This document shows, piece by piece, positions 16,577 to 24,754 of a DNA stretch of 64,000 bases (position 1 is the stretch's first letter; every line of letters begins with the position of its first letter). Source of the stretch: CBDHGY01 sp965263325 (lineage in GTDB: Bacteria > Pseudomonadota > Alphaproteobacteria > Caulobacterales > Hyphomonadaceae); NCBI GenBank assembly GCA_965263325.1, contig CBDHGY010000002.1, positions 620,001 to 684,000 of the forward strand, read 5' to 3'. Both the position numbers and the translations under genes were made by a program. The notes beneath the pieces are model-generated. The model saw only the letters and a program-made list of their open reading frames with translations. It had not been told where the DNA came from and did not search any database.

Positions 16577-17467
16577 CTACTCACCGCCACTTAGGGCGTG
16601 AACGTAAACAGCGAGCGCCTTGATCGATGCATCGTCAATGCGATCTTGCCAAGCCGGCATATGGGAGTTCCATGCATTATAGATCGAGCTGTATACCTCT
16701 TCACGTTCACCGCCATAAAGCCAAATTGGATCGCTTAGGTTTGGTGCCCCCTGCCGTCGGTCGCCTTCACCATTTGCTCCATGACACGCCGCGCATTGGG
16801 AAGAGAATGTCGCTGCGCCGCGTTCAGCAGCGTTTAAATCGATGGCGCGATTGCTGAGGCTCAACACAAAATCAGTGACATCGCTGATTTGTGATGAAGA
16901 CAAAAGTCCTTGTGCCCCATAGGCTGGCATCTCTGAGAACCGCGTATCAACATCGGACAGATGGCGGATGCCGTGGCGAAGCGTATATTCGATCCCGCCG
17001 AGTGTTCCATCCCAAAGCCAATCATCATCTGCAAGGACAGGATAACCTTTTGCACCGCGACCTCCAGCGCCGTGGCAGGTCGCGCAATTATCCCCGAACA
17101 GACTTTCACCCATAGCCAGAGCAAACTGCTGCAGATTCCGATCTTCTTCAATCTCTTCCAAACTGGCATCTAGCAACGCAACAGAACTAGCCTGCCGCGC
17201 TTCTTTCAACTCGGCCATTGCAGTGGCAACTTCCGCTCGATCGGAGTGCCCTCTCAGGCCTTTGGAGTTGGTGCCCAATCCCGGAAGCGCAGGGAGCGCT
17301 GGCATCAAGACCATATATACGACTGCCCAGATGATCGTCATATACCAAATATATAACCACCATCTTGGGAGTGGATTGTTCAGCTCGGTTATTCCATCCC
17401 AGGAATGACCAGTCGTTTCGATGCCGCTATAATCGTCGATTTGCTTGTCGGTTTCAGTATCACTCAT
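16577..17467 (-). CDS. ccoP: cbb3 cytochrome oxidase diheme subunit III
   Basis: The start at 17467 (MSDTETDKQIDDYSG) overlaps the ccoQ stop by eight bases, giving 296 residues. An N-terminal membrane anchor (about 35-60, after LPRWWLYIWYMTIIWAVVY) is followed by two cytochrome c domains with CATCH (128-132) and CAACH (225-229), and Met ligands in SEMPA (180) and in HMPAW near the C terminus. CcoP passes electrons from cytochrome c to CcoO/CcoN. It lies 10 bases upstream of ccoG. Confidence 0.95.
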   Translation of the reverse strand: MSDTETDKQIDDYSGIETTGHSWDGITELNNPLPRWWLYIWYMTIIWAVVYMVLMPALPALPGLGTNSKGLRGHSDRAEVATAMAELKEARQASSVALLDASLEEIEEDRNLQQFALAMGESLFGDNCATCHGAGGRGAKGYPVLADDDWLWDGTLGGIEYTLRHGIRHLSDVDTRFSEMPAYGAQGLLSSSQISDVTDFVLSLSNRAIDLNAAERGAATFSSQCAACHGANGEGDRRQGAPNLSDPIWLYGGEREEVYSSIYNAWNSHMPAWQDRIDDASIKALAVYVHALSGGE

Positions 17468-17621
17468 CACCGGGATCCAATTCCTGTAGAGGGAGTATTG
17501 CTGCCTTATCGAACGTGTTTTGATTGGACGGCCACAATGCGTATGTGATGGCGCAGGCAAACATCACGACAAAATATACAAGACCGCCCGTCTGCGCGAA
17601 ACTTGAAAGGAATTCGTACAT
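17460..17621 (-). CDS. ccoQ: cbb3 oxidase subunit IV CcoQ
   Basis: A 53-residue protein with ATG at 17621 behind a strong TAGGAGG. It has one membrane helix (about 13-30: GLVYFVVMFACAITYALWP) and then a short polar tail with the CcoQ-typical P-x-N...F-x-x-A pattern. CcoQ stabilises the cbb3 complex. Its last codons overlap the start of ccoP, so translation is coupled. Small size and position between ccoO and ccoP make the call secure. Confidence 0.9.
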   Translation of the reverse strand: MYEFLSSFAQTGGLVYFVVMFACAITYALWPSNQNTFDKAAILPLQELDPGDE

Positions 17622-17630
17622 TCTGACCTC

Positions 17631-18404
17631 CTATCTTCTGTTTTCGAGATCGTCGGCTTCATAGACTGAGAAGTCGACGAGCGTTCCTATCATCTGCAAG
17701 TAAGCAACAAGAGCATCCATTTCGGTTAGACGAGACGGATCGCCATCATACTCTTCGACGGTCACAGTGCCTTCCCGGCCGGCCTCGTCATTGTATCGTT
17801 TTTTGAGCGCTTCCTGTTGATCGAAGAATTCAAAAGACTCAGCCATAGCCTGCATGCGCAGATCGAGCTCAGCATAAGCAATCATATCTTCGGTGTACGG
17901 CACACCCACCAGGCGTTCTGTCCTCAATCGCTTCTCAATGTCACCATATCTGAGTTCTTTCTCAGCCAAAAAGGCATATGGCGGCATAATAGATTCAGGA
18001 ACAAACGCGCGGGGGTCCTTCAGGTGATCGACTTGCCACTTTGATGAGTACTTTCCGCCGACACGCGCAAGGTCAGGACCTGTTCGTTTAGACCCCCATT
18101 GAAATGGATGATCATACATGCTCTCGGCAGCAAGCGAGTAGTGTCCATATCGCTCTACTTCATCTCGAAGTGGTCGCACCATTTGACTATGACACACATA
18201 ACATCCTTCACGGACATAAATATCGCGCCCCATTAGCTCGAGCGGGGTATAAGGACGCATGCCTTCGACCTTCTCGATGGTGTTGTCCATATATGCGAGC
18301 GGAGCCATTTGGATGATCCCACCGATAGAGACTACAATCAGAATACCGATTGTGAGCAAAAGAGAGTGGCGTTCCAATACGCCGTGATTGTTCATCAGTC
18401 CCAT
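17631..18404 (-). CDS. ccoO: cbb3 cytochrome oxidase monoheme subunit II
   Basis: The start at 18404 (MGLMNNHGVLERHS) has TAGGAG upstream; 257 residues. An N-terminal helix (about 15-36) anchors a periplasmic cytochrome c domain with the heme motif CYVCH (68-72), then SQMVRPLRDEVERYG, and the methionine ligand region SIMPPYAFL. It takes electrons from CcoP and hands them to CcoN. Nine bases separate it from ccoQ and ten from ccoN, in one operon. Confidence 0.95.
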   Translation of the reverse strand: MGLMNNHGVLERHSLLLTIGILIVVSIGGIIQMAPLAYMDNTIEKVEGMRPYTPLELMGRDIYVREGCYVCHSQMVRPLRDEVERYGHYSLAAESMYDHPFQWGSKRTGPDLARVGGKYSSKWQVDHLKDPRAFVPESIMPPYAFLAEKELRYGDIEKRLRTERLVGVPYTEDMIAYAELDLRMQAMAESFEFFDQQEALKKRYNDEAGREGTVTVEEYDGDPSRLTEMDALVAYLQMIGTLVDFSVYEADDLENRR

Positions 18405-18414
18405 GAGTTTTCTC

Positions 18415-20100
18415 CTACTCGGCAGGAACAAGCGCTGGACTTGGTTTAGATTTCGAATTGTTTGCAGCTTCCGGCTCGATACTCGTCGCATTTCCGTGAC
18501 CGAGCGCAGTGCGCCAGAGATTGTAAGACATCAAGACAGCGCCGAAGAAGTACAAACCACCGCCAACTGCTCTGATTATGTAGCTGATGTGCTTTGCCTC
18601 GACCGTTTCAACAAAGGTGTATTCGAGGAAACCGTATTCATTGTAAGCGCGCCACATGAGGCCTTCGAGTATTCCCGCAAACCACATGGAAATCATGTAG
18701 AAGAGGATGCCAATTGTTGAAATCCAAAAGTGCCATTCTACAAGTGACTTCGAATAAAGTGCCTTTTTCTTGTAAAGCCACGGCACCAGACAATAGAGCG
18801 CGCCGAAGCTGATATAACCGACCCATCCGAGTGCGCCGGAGTGAACATGTCCAATACCCCATTCGGTATAGTGGCTAAGAGAATTCACCGCGCGCACAGA
18901 CATGAGCGGGCCCTCAAAAGTTGCCATCCCATAGAAGGCAAGAGAAACAACCATCATCCGAACAACCGGGTCCGTACGAAGTTTATCCCAAGCACCCGAA
19001 AGCGTCATCACGCCATTGATCATGCCGCCCCAACTCGGCATCCAAAGCATAATCGAAAACGTCATGCCAAGTGTTTGGGCCCATTGCGGGAGCGCGGTGT
19101 AATGCAAATGATGCGGACCCGCCCAAATGTATATGAAGATCAGGCTCCAGAAATGAACGATCGATAGACGGTATGAATAAACAGGCCGGTTTACACGCTT
19201 CGGGATAAAATAATACATGATCGCCAAGAAGCCGGTGGTCAGAAAGAAGCCGACCGCGTTATGTCCATACCACCACTGCGTCATCGCATCTTGGACACCT
19301 GCAAACACCTGCACTGACTTTGTACCCATGAAATCAACGGGGATCGAAAGGTTGTTCACGATGTGAAGCATCGCAATGGTCACAATGAAGGAGAGATAAA
19401 ACCAATTCGCGACGTATATGTGCGGCTCTTTACGCTTCCAAAGCGTTGCGAGAAAGACAAGTAGATAAGCTACCCAAACGATGGTTAACCACAAATCCAC
19501 ATACCATTCGGGTTCTGCATATTCCTTTGATTGCGTAATGCCTGTGAGGTATCCAAGAGCCGCAAGAACAATAAAGACTTGATACCCCCAAAATACAAAC
19601 CACGGCCACATACCTCCAGCTAATCTGGTGCGGCACGTGCGCTGAACGACATAAAAGCTCGTGGCAATCAGAACATTTCCGCCAAAGGCGAATATCACTG
19701 CGCTCGTATGTAGAGGTCTCAACCGACCGAAATTCGTCCAGCCATAGTCGGGAAAATAGAATATTGTTGGAAAAGCCAGCTGAAGGGCGATGATGACGCC
19801 GACGAGCAGACCGGCTATCCCCCAAAACATTGATGCGAACACGCCGTATTTGATCAGTGTATTCTCATATTCAGTTTCATCGAACGGATCCCTACCCGCC
19901 AGGCTGCCGAACCACATAAATGTAACGAAAAGCAGTACACCTGATAAAGTGGCAAAAATTGCTGCCTGACCCGCCATAGCCGGATCACTTGTCCGAGCGG
20001 TTACAATCAATGCGAGCAGGCAAAAGACCGCCCAAAAAATAGCAACGCTCCCAATCGATCCGCTAGAGCTATCCCGCAACCGCGTTCCCGATACAGCCAT
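18415..20100 (-). CDS. ccoN: cbb3 cytochrome oxidase catalytic subunit I
   Basis: The ATG at 20100 is preferred over the GTG six bases upstream because GGGAAG is then well spaced; 561 residues. About 12-14 membrane helices carry the heme-copper ligands: RPLHTSAVIFAF (low-spin heme His), WWYGHNAVGFF (CuB and cross-linked Tyr region), and GPHHLHYTALP (CuB His pair). This is a C-type heme-copper oxidase with high oxygen affinity. First gene of the cco operon, divergent from the small membrane protein and FixLJ genes. Confidence 0.96.
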   Translation of the reverse strand: MAVSGTRLRDSSSGSIGSVAIFWAVFCLLALIVTARTSDPAMAGQAAIFATLSGVLLFVTFMWFGSLAGRDPFDETEYENTLIKYGVFASMFWGIAGLLVGVIIALQLAFPTIFYFPDYGWTNFGRLRPLHTSAVIFAFGGNVLIATSFYVVQRTCRTRLAGGMWPWFVFWGYQVFIVLAALGYLTGITQSKEYAEPEWYVDLWLTIVWVAYLLVFLATLWKRKEPHIYVANWFYLSFIVTIAMLHIVNNLSIPVDFMGTKSVQVFAGVQDAMTQWWYGHNAVGFFLTTGFLAIMYYFIPKRVNRPVYSYRLSIVHFWSLIFIYIWAGPHHLHYTALPQWAQTLGMTFSIMLWMPSWGGMINGVMTLSGAWDKLRTDPVVRMMVVSLAFYGMATFEGPLMSVRAVNSLSHYTEWGIGHVHSGALGWVGYISFGALYCLVPWLYKKKALYSKSLVEWHFWISTIGILFYMISMWFAGILEGLMWRAYNEYGFLEYTFVETVEAKHISYIIRAVGGGLYFFGAVLMSYNLWRTALGHGNATSIEPEAANNSKSKPSPALVPAE

Positions 20101-20146
20101 CGACACTTCCCTTATTCAGCACGGACTAAAGTCCCAGCGGGATAAT

Positions 20147-20212
20147 TACGAGAATGCGGAATCGCGGAATATACGGATAATCCCCTATTTGATCATCAAT
20201 GCACTTCTCGTA
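20147..20212. promoter_or_regulatory. Divergent control region of the cco operon with mirrored TTCTCGTA sites
   Basis: Two copies of TTCTCGTA face away from each other: 20205-20212 on the plus strand and 20147-20154 on the minus strand. Each is followed by A or G, then A or T, then TA, so the match runs to about 10 of 12 bases in both directions. They lie 47 and 29 bases from the ccoN and the 20242 start codons. Between them is TTGATCATCAA (20189-20199), a palindrome with FNR-like half-sites but a one-base spacer. The symmetry suggests shared control, possibly by FixJ; no known box is matched exactly. Confidence 0.4.
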
Positions 20213-20241
20213 GATAGTTAAAGCCAAAAGCGAGGTGCCTT

Positions 20242-20508
20242 ATGAGCCGAACATTTTCTGTATTCGTTGCTGTAGGATTTATGTTCGCCGGTATAGGCAA
20301 AATGTTTGTTCAGGCGACAGCCCAGAAAACGCTACTTGTTCCTACCTGCTTGGGTAATACTGTGTCGATGAGAATCGGATCTGGTAACTGGAGCCCGCTT
20401 CATTGCTGGGGATGCTACGCTTTTGGGCTAGGTGTAGTTCTACTGCTTTTATCTATCATCTGGCAGATACGGCTCGGCCGAAATTATACGTCAAAAGCTG
20501 CTTCCTAG
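20242..20508 (+). CDS. Small membrane protein with HCWGCY motif beside the cco/fixLJ genes
   Basis: An 88-residue protein with ATG at 20242 (GAGG upstream). Two hydrophobic segments (about 5-24 and 58-75) flank a polar loop with Cys36 (VPTCLGNTVSMRIGSGNW) and the compact HCWGCY at 54-59, which looks like a metal or redox site at the membrane face. I do not recognise the family. It is the first gene after the divergent promoter shared with ccoN and is followed by fixL after 196 bases, so a role in cbb3 assembly or oxygen sensing is suggested by position only. Confidence 0.6.
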   Translation: MSRTFSVFVAVGFMFAGIGKMFVQATAQKTLLVPTCLGNTVSMRIGSGNWSPLHCWGCYAFGLGVVLLLLSIIWQIRLGRNYTSKAAS

Positions 20509-20704
20509 ATCAACGTTACAATACCTCTGCGCTTACGAGAGTAGATTCGTTAGAAATGCTTTCTTACGCCGGCGCTCAATTTTTCGATTTCAATTCGGGC
20601 AGATTGTCACGGACCCCTATGATACAGGGATTAGGACGCACTTTATGTGTTAGCTGGTAAAGGGCAATAACCCTGAGCGATAATTAGGTGGAAAGAAATT
20701 ACTG

Positions 20705-21862
20705 GTGTCGAACAGCAAAATCGAAATGCTGACTGCAGAAAGTAATCTGCAAAAAGTACTCTCTACTATTTTGCAGACCGTTCCTAACGCTCTCATCATG
20801 ATAGATTCAGGCGGCAATGTCGTCACATTCAGCAAATCTGCTGAGCAGCTCTTTGGTTATGACAGCTCAGAGGTGATTGGCCAAAATGTTAGCTGTTTGA
20901 TGAGCGGAGATGATGCCAAATATCATGATCGTTACGTAACAAACTATTTGAGTACCGGCGAAGCACAGATTATTGGAACCGGAAGAATCGTTCAGGCCCG
21001 ACAAGCCGATGGCACGTTATTTCCAGTTCACCTCACGATTGGCGAAACCATGCTTGGCGGCGAGCGACTATTTACTGGCTACATTCGCGATTTAACCGAA
21101 CAGCAGGCCCAGAACCTCCGCCTCAGCCAACTTCAAACAGAACTCGCTGGATTTGCACGTCTAAGCACAGCAGGTACGATGGCATCAGCCATGGCACACG
21201 AACTCAATCAACCGCTTACGGCCATTGCAAACTATCTCGAAGCGGCGCGGGACATGTTAAACACGACAGATCAAGAAACAATAAGTATAGTTAGGGAAGC
21301 CCTGGATGCAGCCGCTCAGCAATCAATCCGCGCTGGACAAATTGTACGTAAACTTCGGGACTTCGTTTCGAGAGGAGAATTTGAAACAAAAACCGACAGT
21401 GTTCAAAACGTCGTCGATGAAGCCGTGAGCCTGTTCAAACTTGATCTTGAAGGAGAAACACCGCGCGTCATCCAAACGATACCCAGCAACCTCCCCCCTG
21501 TACTGATGGATCGCATTCAAATTCGTCAGGTCCTGCTCAACTTACTAAAAAATGCTCATGATGCGCTTAATGACACAAAACAACCAACGATTTGGATAGA
21601 AGCAGAACAATCTGGCACCTCACATATTGTGTTAAGTGTTCGCGATAATGGACCTGGACTAAAACTGGATGAAACAAGGTCGCCTTTCGAACCATTCCAA
21701 AGCTCAAAAGCAAGCGGCATGGGGCTTGGTCTTTCGATTTGCCAAGGAATTATTGAGGCCCATGACGGTAAAATATGGACTGAAGAGCACGGCAGCAAAA
21801 CAGGTGCTTTATTTCGATTTACGCTGAATATCGCCAAGGACTCAAATGACCGACAAAAATAA
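20705..21862 (+). CDS. fixL: Heme-PAS oxygen-sensor histidine kinase FixL
   Basis: A 385-residue soluble kinase with no membrane segment. The PAS domain (about 15-135) keeps the FixL heme-site residues: His74 in KYHDRY at the place of the proximal heme ligand, and Arg94 in GTGRIV exactly 20 residues later, the same spacing as His200 and Arg220 in Bradyrhizobium FixL. The H-box is AMAHELNQPL with His165, followed by N (NLLKNAHDAL), G1 (DNGPGL) and G2 (GMGLGLSI) boxes. Oxygen on the heme inhibits the kinase in known FixL proteins. The start is a GTG at 20705 with a weak ribosome site. It overlaps fixJ by 17 bases. Confidence 0.9.
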   Translation: MSNSKIEMLTAESNLQKVLSTILQTVPNALIMIDSGGNVVTFSKSAEQLFGYDSSEVIGQNVSCLMSGDDAKYHDRYVTNYLSTGEAQIIGTGRIVQARQADGTLFPVHLTIGETMLGGERLFTGYIRDLTEQQAQNLRLSQLQTELAGFARLSTAGTMASAMAHELNQPLTAIANYLEAARDMLNTTDQETISIVREALDAAAQQSIRAGQIVRKLRDFVSRGEFETKTDSVQNVVDEAVSLFKLDLEGETPRVIQTIPSNLPPVLMDRIQIRQVLLNLLKNAHDALNDTKQPTIWIEAEQSGTSHIVLSVRDNGPGLKLDETRSPFEPFQSSKASGMGLGLSICQGIIEAHDGKIWTEEHGSKTGALFRFTLNIAKDSNDRQK

Positions 21863-22457
21863 AATCTATTTGGTTGATGACGAAGAAGCCATTCGCCACT
21901 CAGCAAGCTTCATGCTTCGGCATGCGGGATACTCGGTCGAAACATTCTCCGGCGGTCCAGATTTTTTAGCCTTACTGCAGAACGATACAATAGGCTGTGT
22001 CCTGCTAGATGTACGAATGCCGGAAATGGATGGACTGACCGTATTAGAGAACATTCGGAAAGTATCGGCCGATCTTCCTGTAATTATTTTAACAGGTCAC
22101 GGTGATGTATCCACGGCTGTTTCGGCTATGAAATCTGGCGCGACTGATTTTCTTGAAAAACCGTTTGAAAAAGCATCACTACTCGGTGCAATTGATGCTG
22201 CCTTCTCAAAAGTAGATGCAGAAGATGTTCAGAGAGAAACCCAGAAAACCGCTCAAACAAAAATTGACAGACTCACAAGCCGCGAGCGCGATGTGCTTGA
22301 ACTATTGGTAGACGGCATGACCAACAAATCAATTGCCGAGAGACTTGGTATTTCTGCTCGGACCGTCGAAATTCACAGATCCAACTTAATGACGAAACTC
22401 GGCGCAGATAGCCTTTCGGCGGTCTTAAAAATCGCGTTTGCGGCCAAATTCACATGA
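21846..22457 (+). CDS. fixJ: Response regulator FixJ
   Basis: A 203-residue two-domain regulator. The receiver (1-125) has the acidic pair DD (11-12), phospho-Asp55 in CVLLDVRMPEMDG, the Thr in ILTGHGD and Lys in LEKPF. The C-terminal LuxR-type helix-turn-helix (about 140-200) has LTSRERDVLELLVDGMTNKSIA and RTVEIHRSNLMTKL. It is the expected partner of the upstream FixL, and targets usually include fixK and oxidase genes. No fixK is visible in this window, so FixJ may act directly on the cco promoter or on a distant fixK. Confidence 0.9.
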   Translation: MTDKNKIYLVDDEEAIRHSASFMLRHAGYSVETFSGGPDFLALLQNDTIGCVLLDVRMPEMDGLTVLENIRKVSADLPVIILTGHGDVSTAVSAMKSGATDFLEKPFEKASLLGAIDAAFSKVDAEDVQRETQKTAQTKIDRLTSRERDVLELLVDGMTNKSIAERLGISARTVEIHRSNLMTKLGADSLSAVLKIAFAAKFT

Positions 22458-22541
22458 TAATTTGACTACGTATTACCCCTTAAAGCCCAATTGAAAGTGG
22501 TATGCTATCTTCGCAGAGACTGTCAAAGTCGGGAGTCGAAG

Positions 22542-22928
22542 TTGCCATCCACCTCATTAGTTCCAATAAAAAGAATACTATTCGTTGACGACGACGCGGA
22601 GGTGCGCCGTTCATTCTCACTTTTGCTATCAGCTCGAGGTTTTGGAATACGCACTTTTGAAACAGGGACAGAGCTTCTGGATAGAGAACACGTCGACCAA
22701 AAGGCTTGCTTTTTACTCGATTACAGATTGCCCGATATGAACGGTATCGAATTATTGTTGTCTCTTCGTCATATAGGCAAAAACAATCCGGCTTTTCTTA
22801 TAACCGGGGATCCTCATCCAAGTATCGGGGCTCGGGCATTTACCGCTGGATTTTTGGGAGTCATCGACAAGCCAGCCGATACGAACAGGTTAGCGCATTT
22901 ATTAAACACAGCAATCGACGACCTATAG
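22542..22928 (+). CDS. Stand-alone receiver domain protein (FixJ-like)
   Basis: I prefer the TTG at 22542, preceded by GGGAG at six bases, which gives 128 residues beginning just before the receiver fold; an upstream TTG at 22491 would add 17 residues. Receiver landmarks are VDDDAEVRR, the phospho-Asp in CFLLDYRLPDMNG, LITGDPHP and the Lys in VIDKPAD. There is no output domain. Single-domain receivers often act as phosphate sinks or bind another protein. Its place 84 bases after fixJ suggests it tunes FixL-FixJ signalling or receives phosphate from FixL. Confidence 0.8.
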   Translation: MPSTSLVPIKRILFVDDDAEVRRSFSLLLSARGFGIRTFETGTELLDREHVDQKACFLLDYRLPDMNGIELLLSLRHIGKNNPAFLITGDPHPSIGARAFTAGFLGVIDKPADTNRLAHLLNTAIDDL

Positions 22929-23124
22929 CGACGGATACAGGCTCCACCTCGCTACATTCATCGAAATCAGTATTCACAGTAAGCTCAGAATGCCAGACGG
23001 TTGCCCGATTTGTTCACTTGGCAAATCCTTTTAATTCCCAATCACTCCATGAGAATATTGTTCTAGACTATCTTAAGGTCAGCGAGCAGATAAGTCATGC
23101 GTCACGTTTCACTGGGGTTTGACA

Positions 23125-24747
23125 ATGACCGTCATACAATCGCGTATCTCAACGTCGTCTGAGGCCTTCCAAGAAAATCGGCGCGATATGCTAGAACTCG
23201 TCGACAAGTTGGAAGAGTTGAATGCGCGCGCTGGAACAATCTCTGAAATGCGCAAACCGCGATTCCTGCAACGCGGACAACTTACTCCTCGAGAACGTTT
23301 ATCTCGATTAATAGATCCCGGAATGCCTTGGCTCTCAATCGGAAACATTAGCGGCTACTTAACTGACACGAAAGAAGAGACGAAATCGATCCCTGGATCT
23401 ACAATGATCTGCGGCATTGGATTTATCAGAGGTGTACGCTGCATTGTGCTTGTAGATGACAGTGGCATAAAAGGTGGAACGCTCACGACAGCAACTGCTT
23501 ACAAAATTCAGCGCGCAGAACGGATCGCGTTGCAACAAAAGCTTCCATTTGTACACCTGGTCGAAAGCGGCGGCGCTGACCTGTACAACTACACAGTCGA
23601 AGGATTTGTGATTGGGGGTGGGTTGTTTGCAGGACAAGCTAAATTATCGAAAGCAGGTATTCCGGTGATAACTGTCTTGCATGGTTCATCGACAGCCGGC
23701 GGCGCCTACATGCCCGGCATGAGTGATTACGTGATTGGGGTAAAAAAGAACGGTAAGGCATTTCTTGCGGGACCGCCGCTTTTAAAGGCAGCAACTGGGG
23801 AAATTGCAACAGATTCTGAATTAGGCGGCGCCGAGATGCACGCAACCGTATCCGGGCTTATCGAGTATTTTGCCGAGGACGACAGCGACGCAATGATCCT
23901 TGCAAGAGAAGTCGTGGAGCGTTTGCAGTGGAATAGGAGATGCCCGCCTTCTCCAATAGTGCCGTCACGCCTTCCTCTATATGATCCAGACGAAATTGCT
24001 GGCGTCGTTCCTGTTGATTACCGAATACCATATGACGTTAGAGAAGTTGTCGCCCGGGTCGTCGATGGGTCTGACTTCTTGGATTTCAAACCGGGGTACG
24101 GAGTATCTACTGTCTGCGGCCAGGCAGAAGTTATGGGATTTGGTTTTGGTATTGTTGGCAACAATGGTCCGATTGATCCGGACGGGGCAACAAAGACAGC
24201 TCAGTTTTTGCAATTAATGGATCAATCGGACCTACCGGTCGTTTTCCTATCTAACACAACCGGATACATGGTCGGGACCCAATATGAGCAGGGAGGAATG
24301 ATCAAGCACGGCTCCAAGATGATACAAGCTGTGACGAATATCGAAGTTCCCCGACTGACTTTTCAAATAGGCGCAAGCTATGGCGCTGGGAATTATGGCA
24401 TGTGCGGGCGAGCGTTTGAGCCCGATTTTCTGTATATTTGGCCTAACGCATCAACAGGGGTAATGGGGGGCGAACAGGCCGCAATGGTCATGCGGATCGT
24501 TGCAGAAGGACGCGCAAAAGCGCGCGGAGAAGTGCCTGACGAAGACCAACTAAAAGCGCAGGACGCAGCGCTAAAAGAAATTTTCGACGGGCAAGCTTCT
24601 GGTTTTTATACATCAGGACATTGCCTCGATGATGGTATGATTGATCCTCGAGACACCCGAAAAGCACTCGGCTTTCTGCTATCTACAGTCTGGGAAGCCC
24701 GACATAGAAACGTTCGAACCAACTCTTTCGGCATTGCGAGGATGTGA
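23125..24747 (+). CDS. Acyl-CoA carboxylase, carboxyltransferase (beta) subunit
   Basis: A 540-residue crotonase-fold carboxyltransferase of the MCC/GCC/PCC family; I choose ATG 23125 over the TTG six bases earlier. Conserved pieces are RGQLTPRERLSRLIDPG, HGSSTAGGAYMPGMSDY, LAGPPLLKAATGEIA and SYGAGNYGMCGRAF. Compared with the clear MCC subunit at 43501-45102, the acyl-site stretch reads VIGGGLFAGQAKLS instead of HFGRIFYNQANLS, and the SSTAGGAY core replaces SCTAGGAY. These changes and its length recall geranyl-CoA carboxylase (AtuC) more than MCC, but substrate cannot be settled by eye. It pairs with the downstream biotin subunit. Confidence 0.85.
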   Translation: MTVIQSRISTSSEAFQENRRDMLELVDKLEELNARAGTISEMRKPRFLQRGQLTPRERLSRLIDPGMPWLSIGNISGYLTDTKEETKSIPGSTMICGIGFIRGVRCIVLVDDSGIKGGTLTTATAYKIQRAERIALQQKLPFVHLVESGGADLYNYTVEGFVIGGGLFAGQAKLSKAGIPVITVLHGSSTAGGAYMPGMSDYVIGVKKNGKAFLAGPPLLKAATGEIATDSELGGAEMHATVSGLIEYFAEDDSDAMILAREVVERLQWNRRCPPSPIVPSRLPLYDPDEIAGVVPVDYRIPYDVREVVARVVDGSDFLDFKPGYGVSTVCGQAEVMGFGFGIVGNNGPIDPDGATKTAQFLQLMDQSDLPVVFLSNTTGYMVGTQYEQGGMIKHGSKMIQAVTNIEVPRLTFQIGASYGAGNYGMCGRAFEPDFLYIWPNASTGVMGGEQAAMVMRIVAEGRAKARGEVPDEDQLKAQDAALKEIFDGQASGFYTSGHCLDDGMIDPRDTRKALGFLLSTVWEARHRNVRTNSFGIARM

Positions 24748-24754
24748 GGCTGAT

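Noticed and set aside
20189..20199. TTGATCATCAA as an FNR/FixK box before ccoN
   Set aside because: The half-sites fit, but the spacer is one base instead of the four needed by FNR-type dimers.
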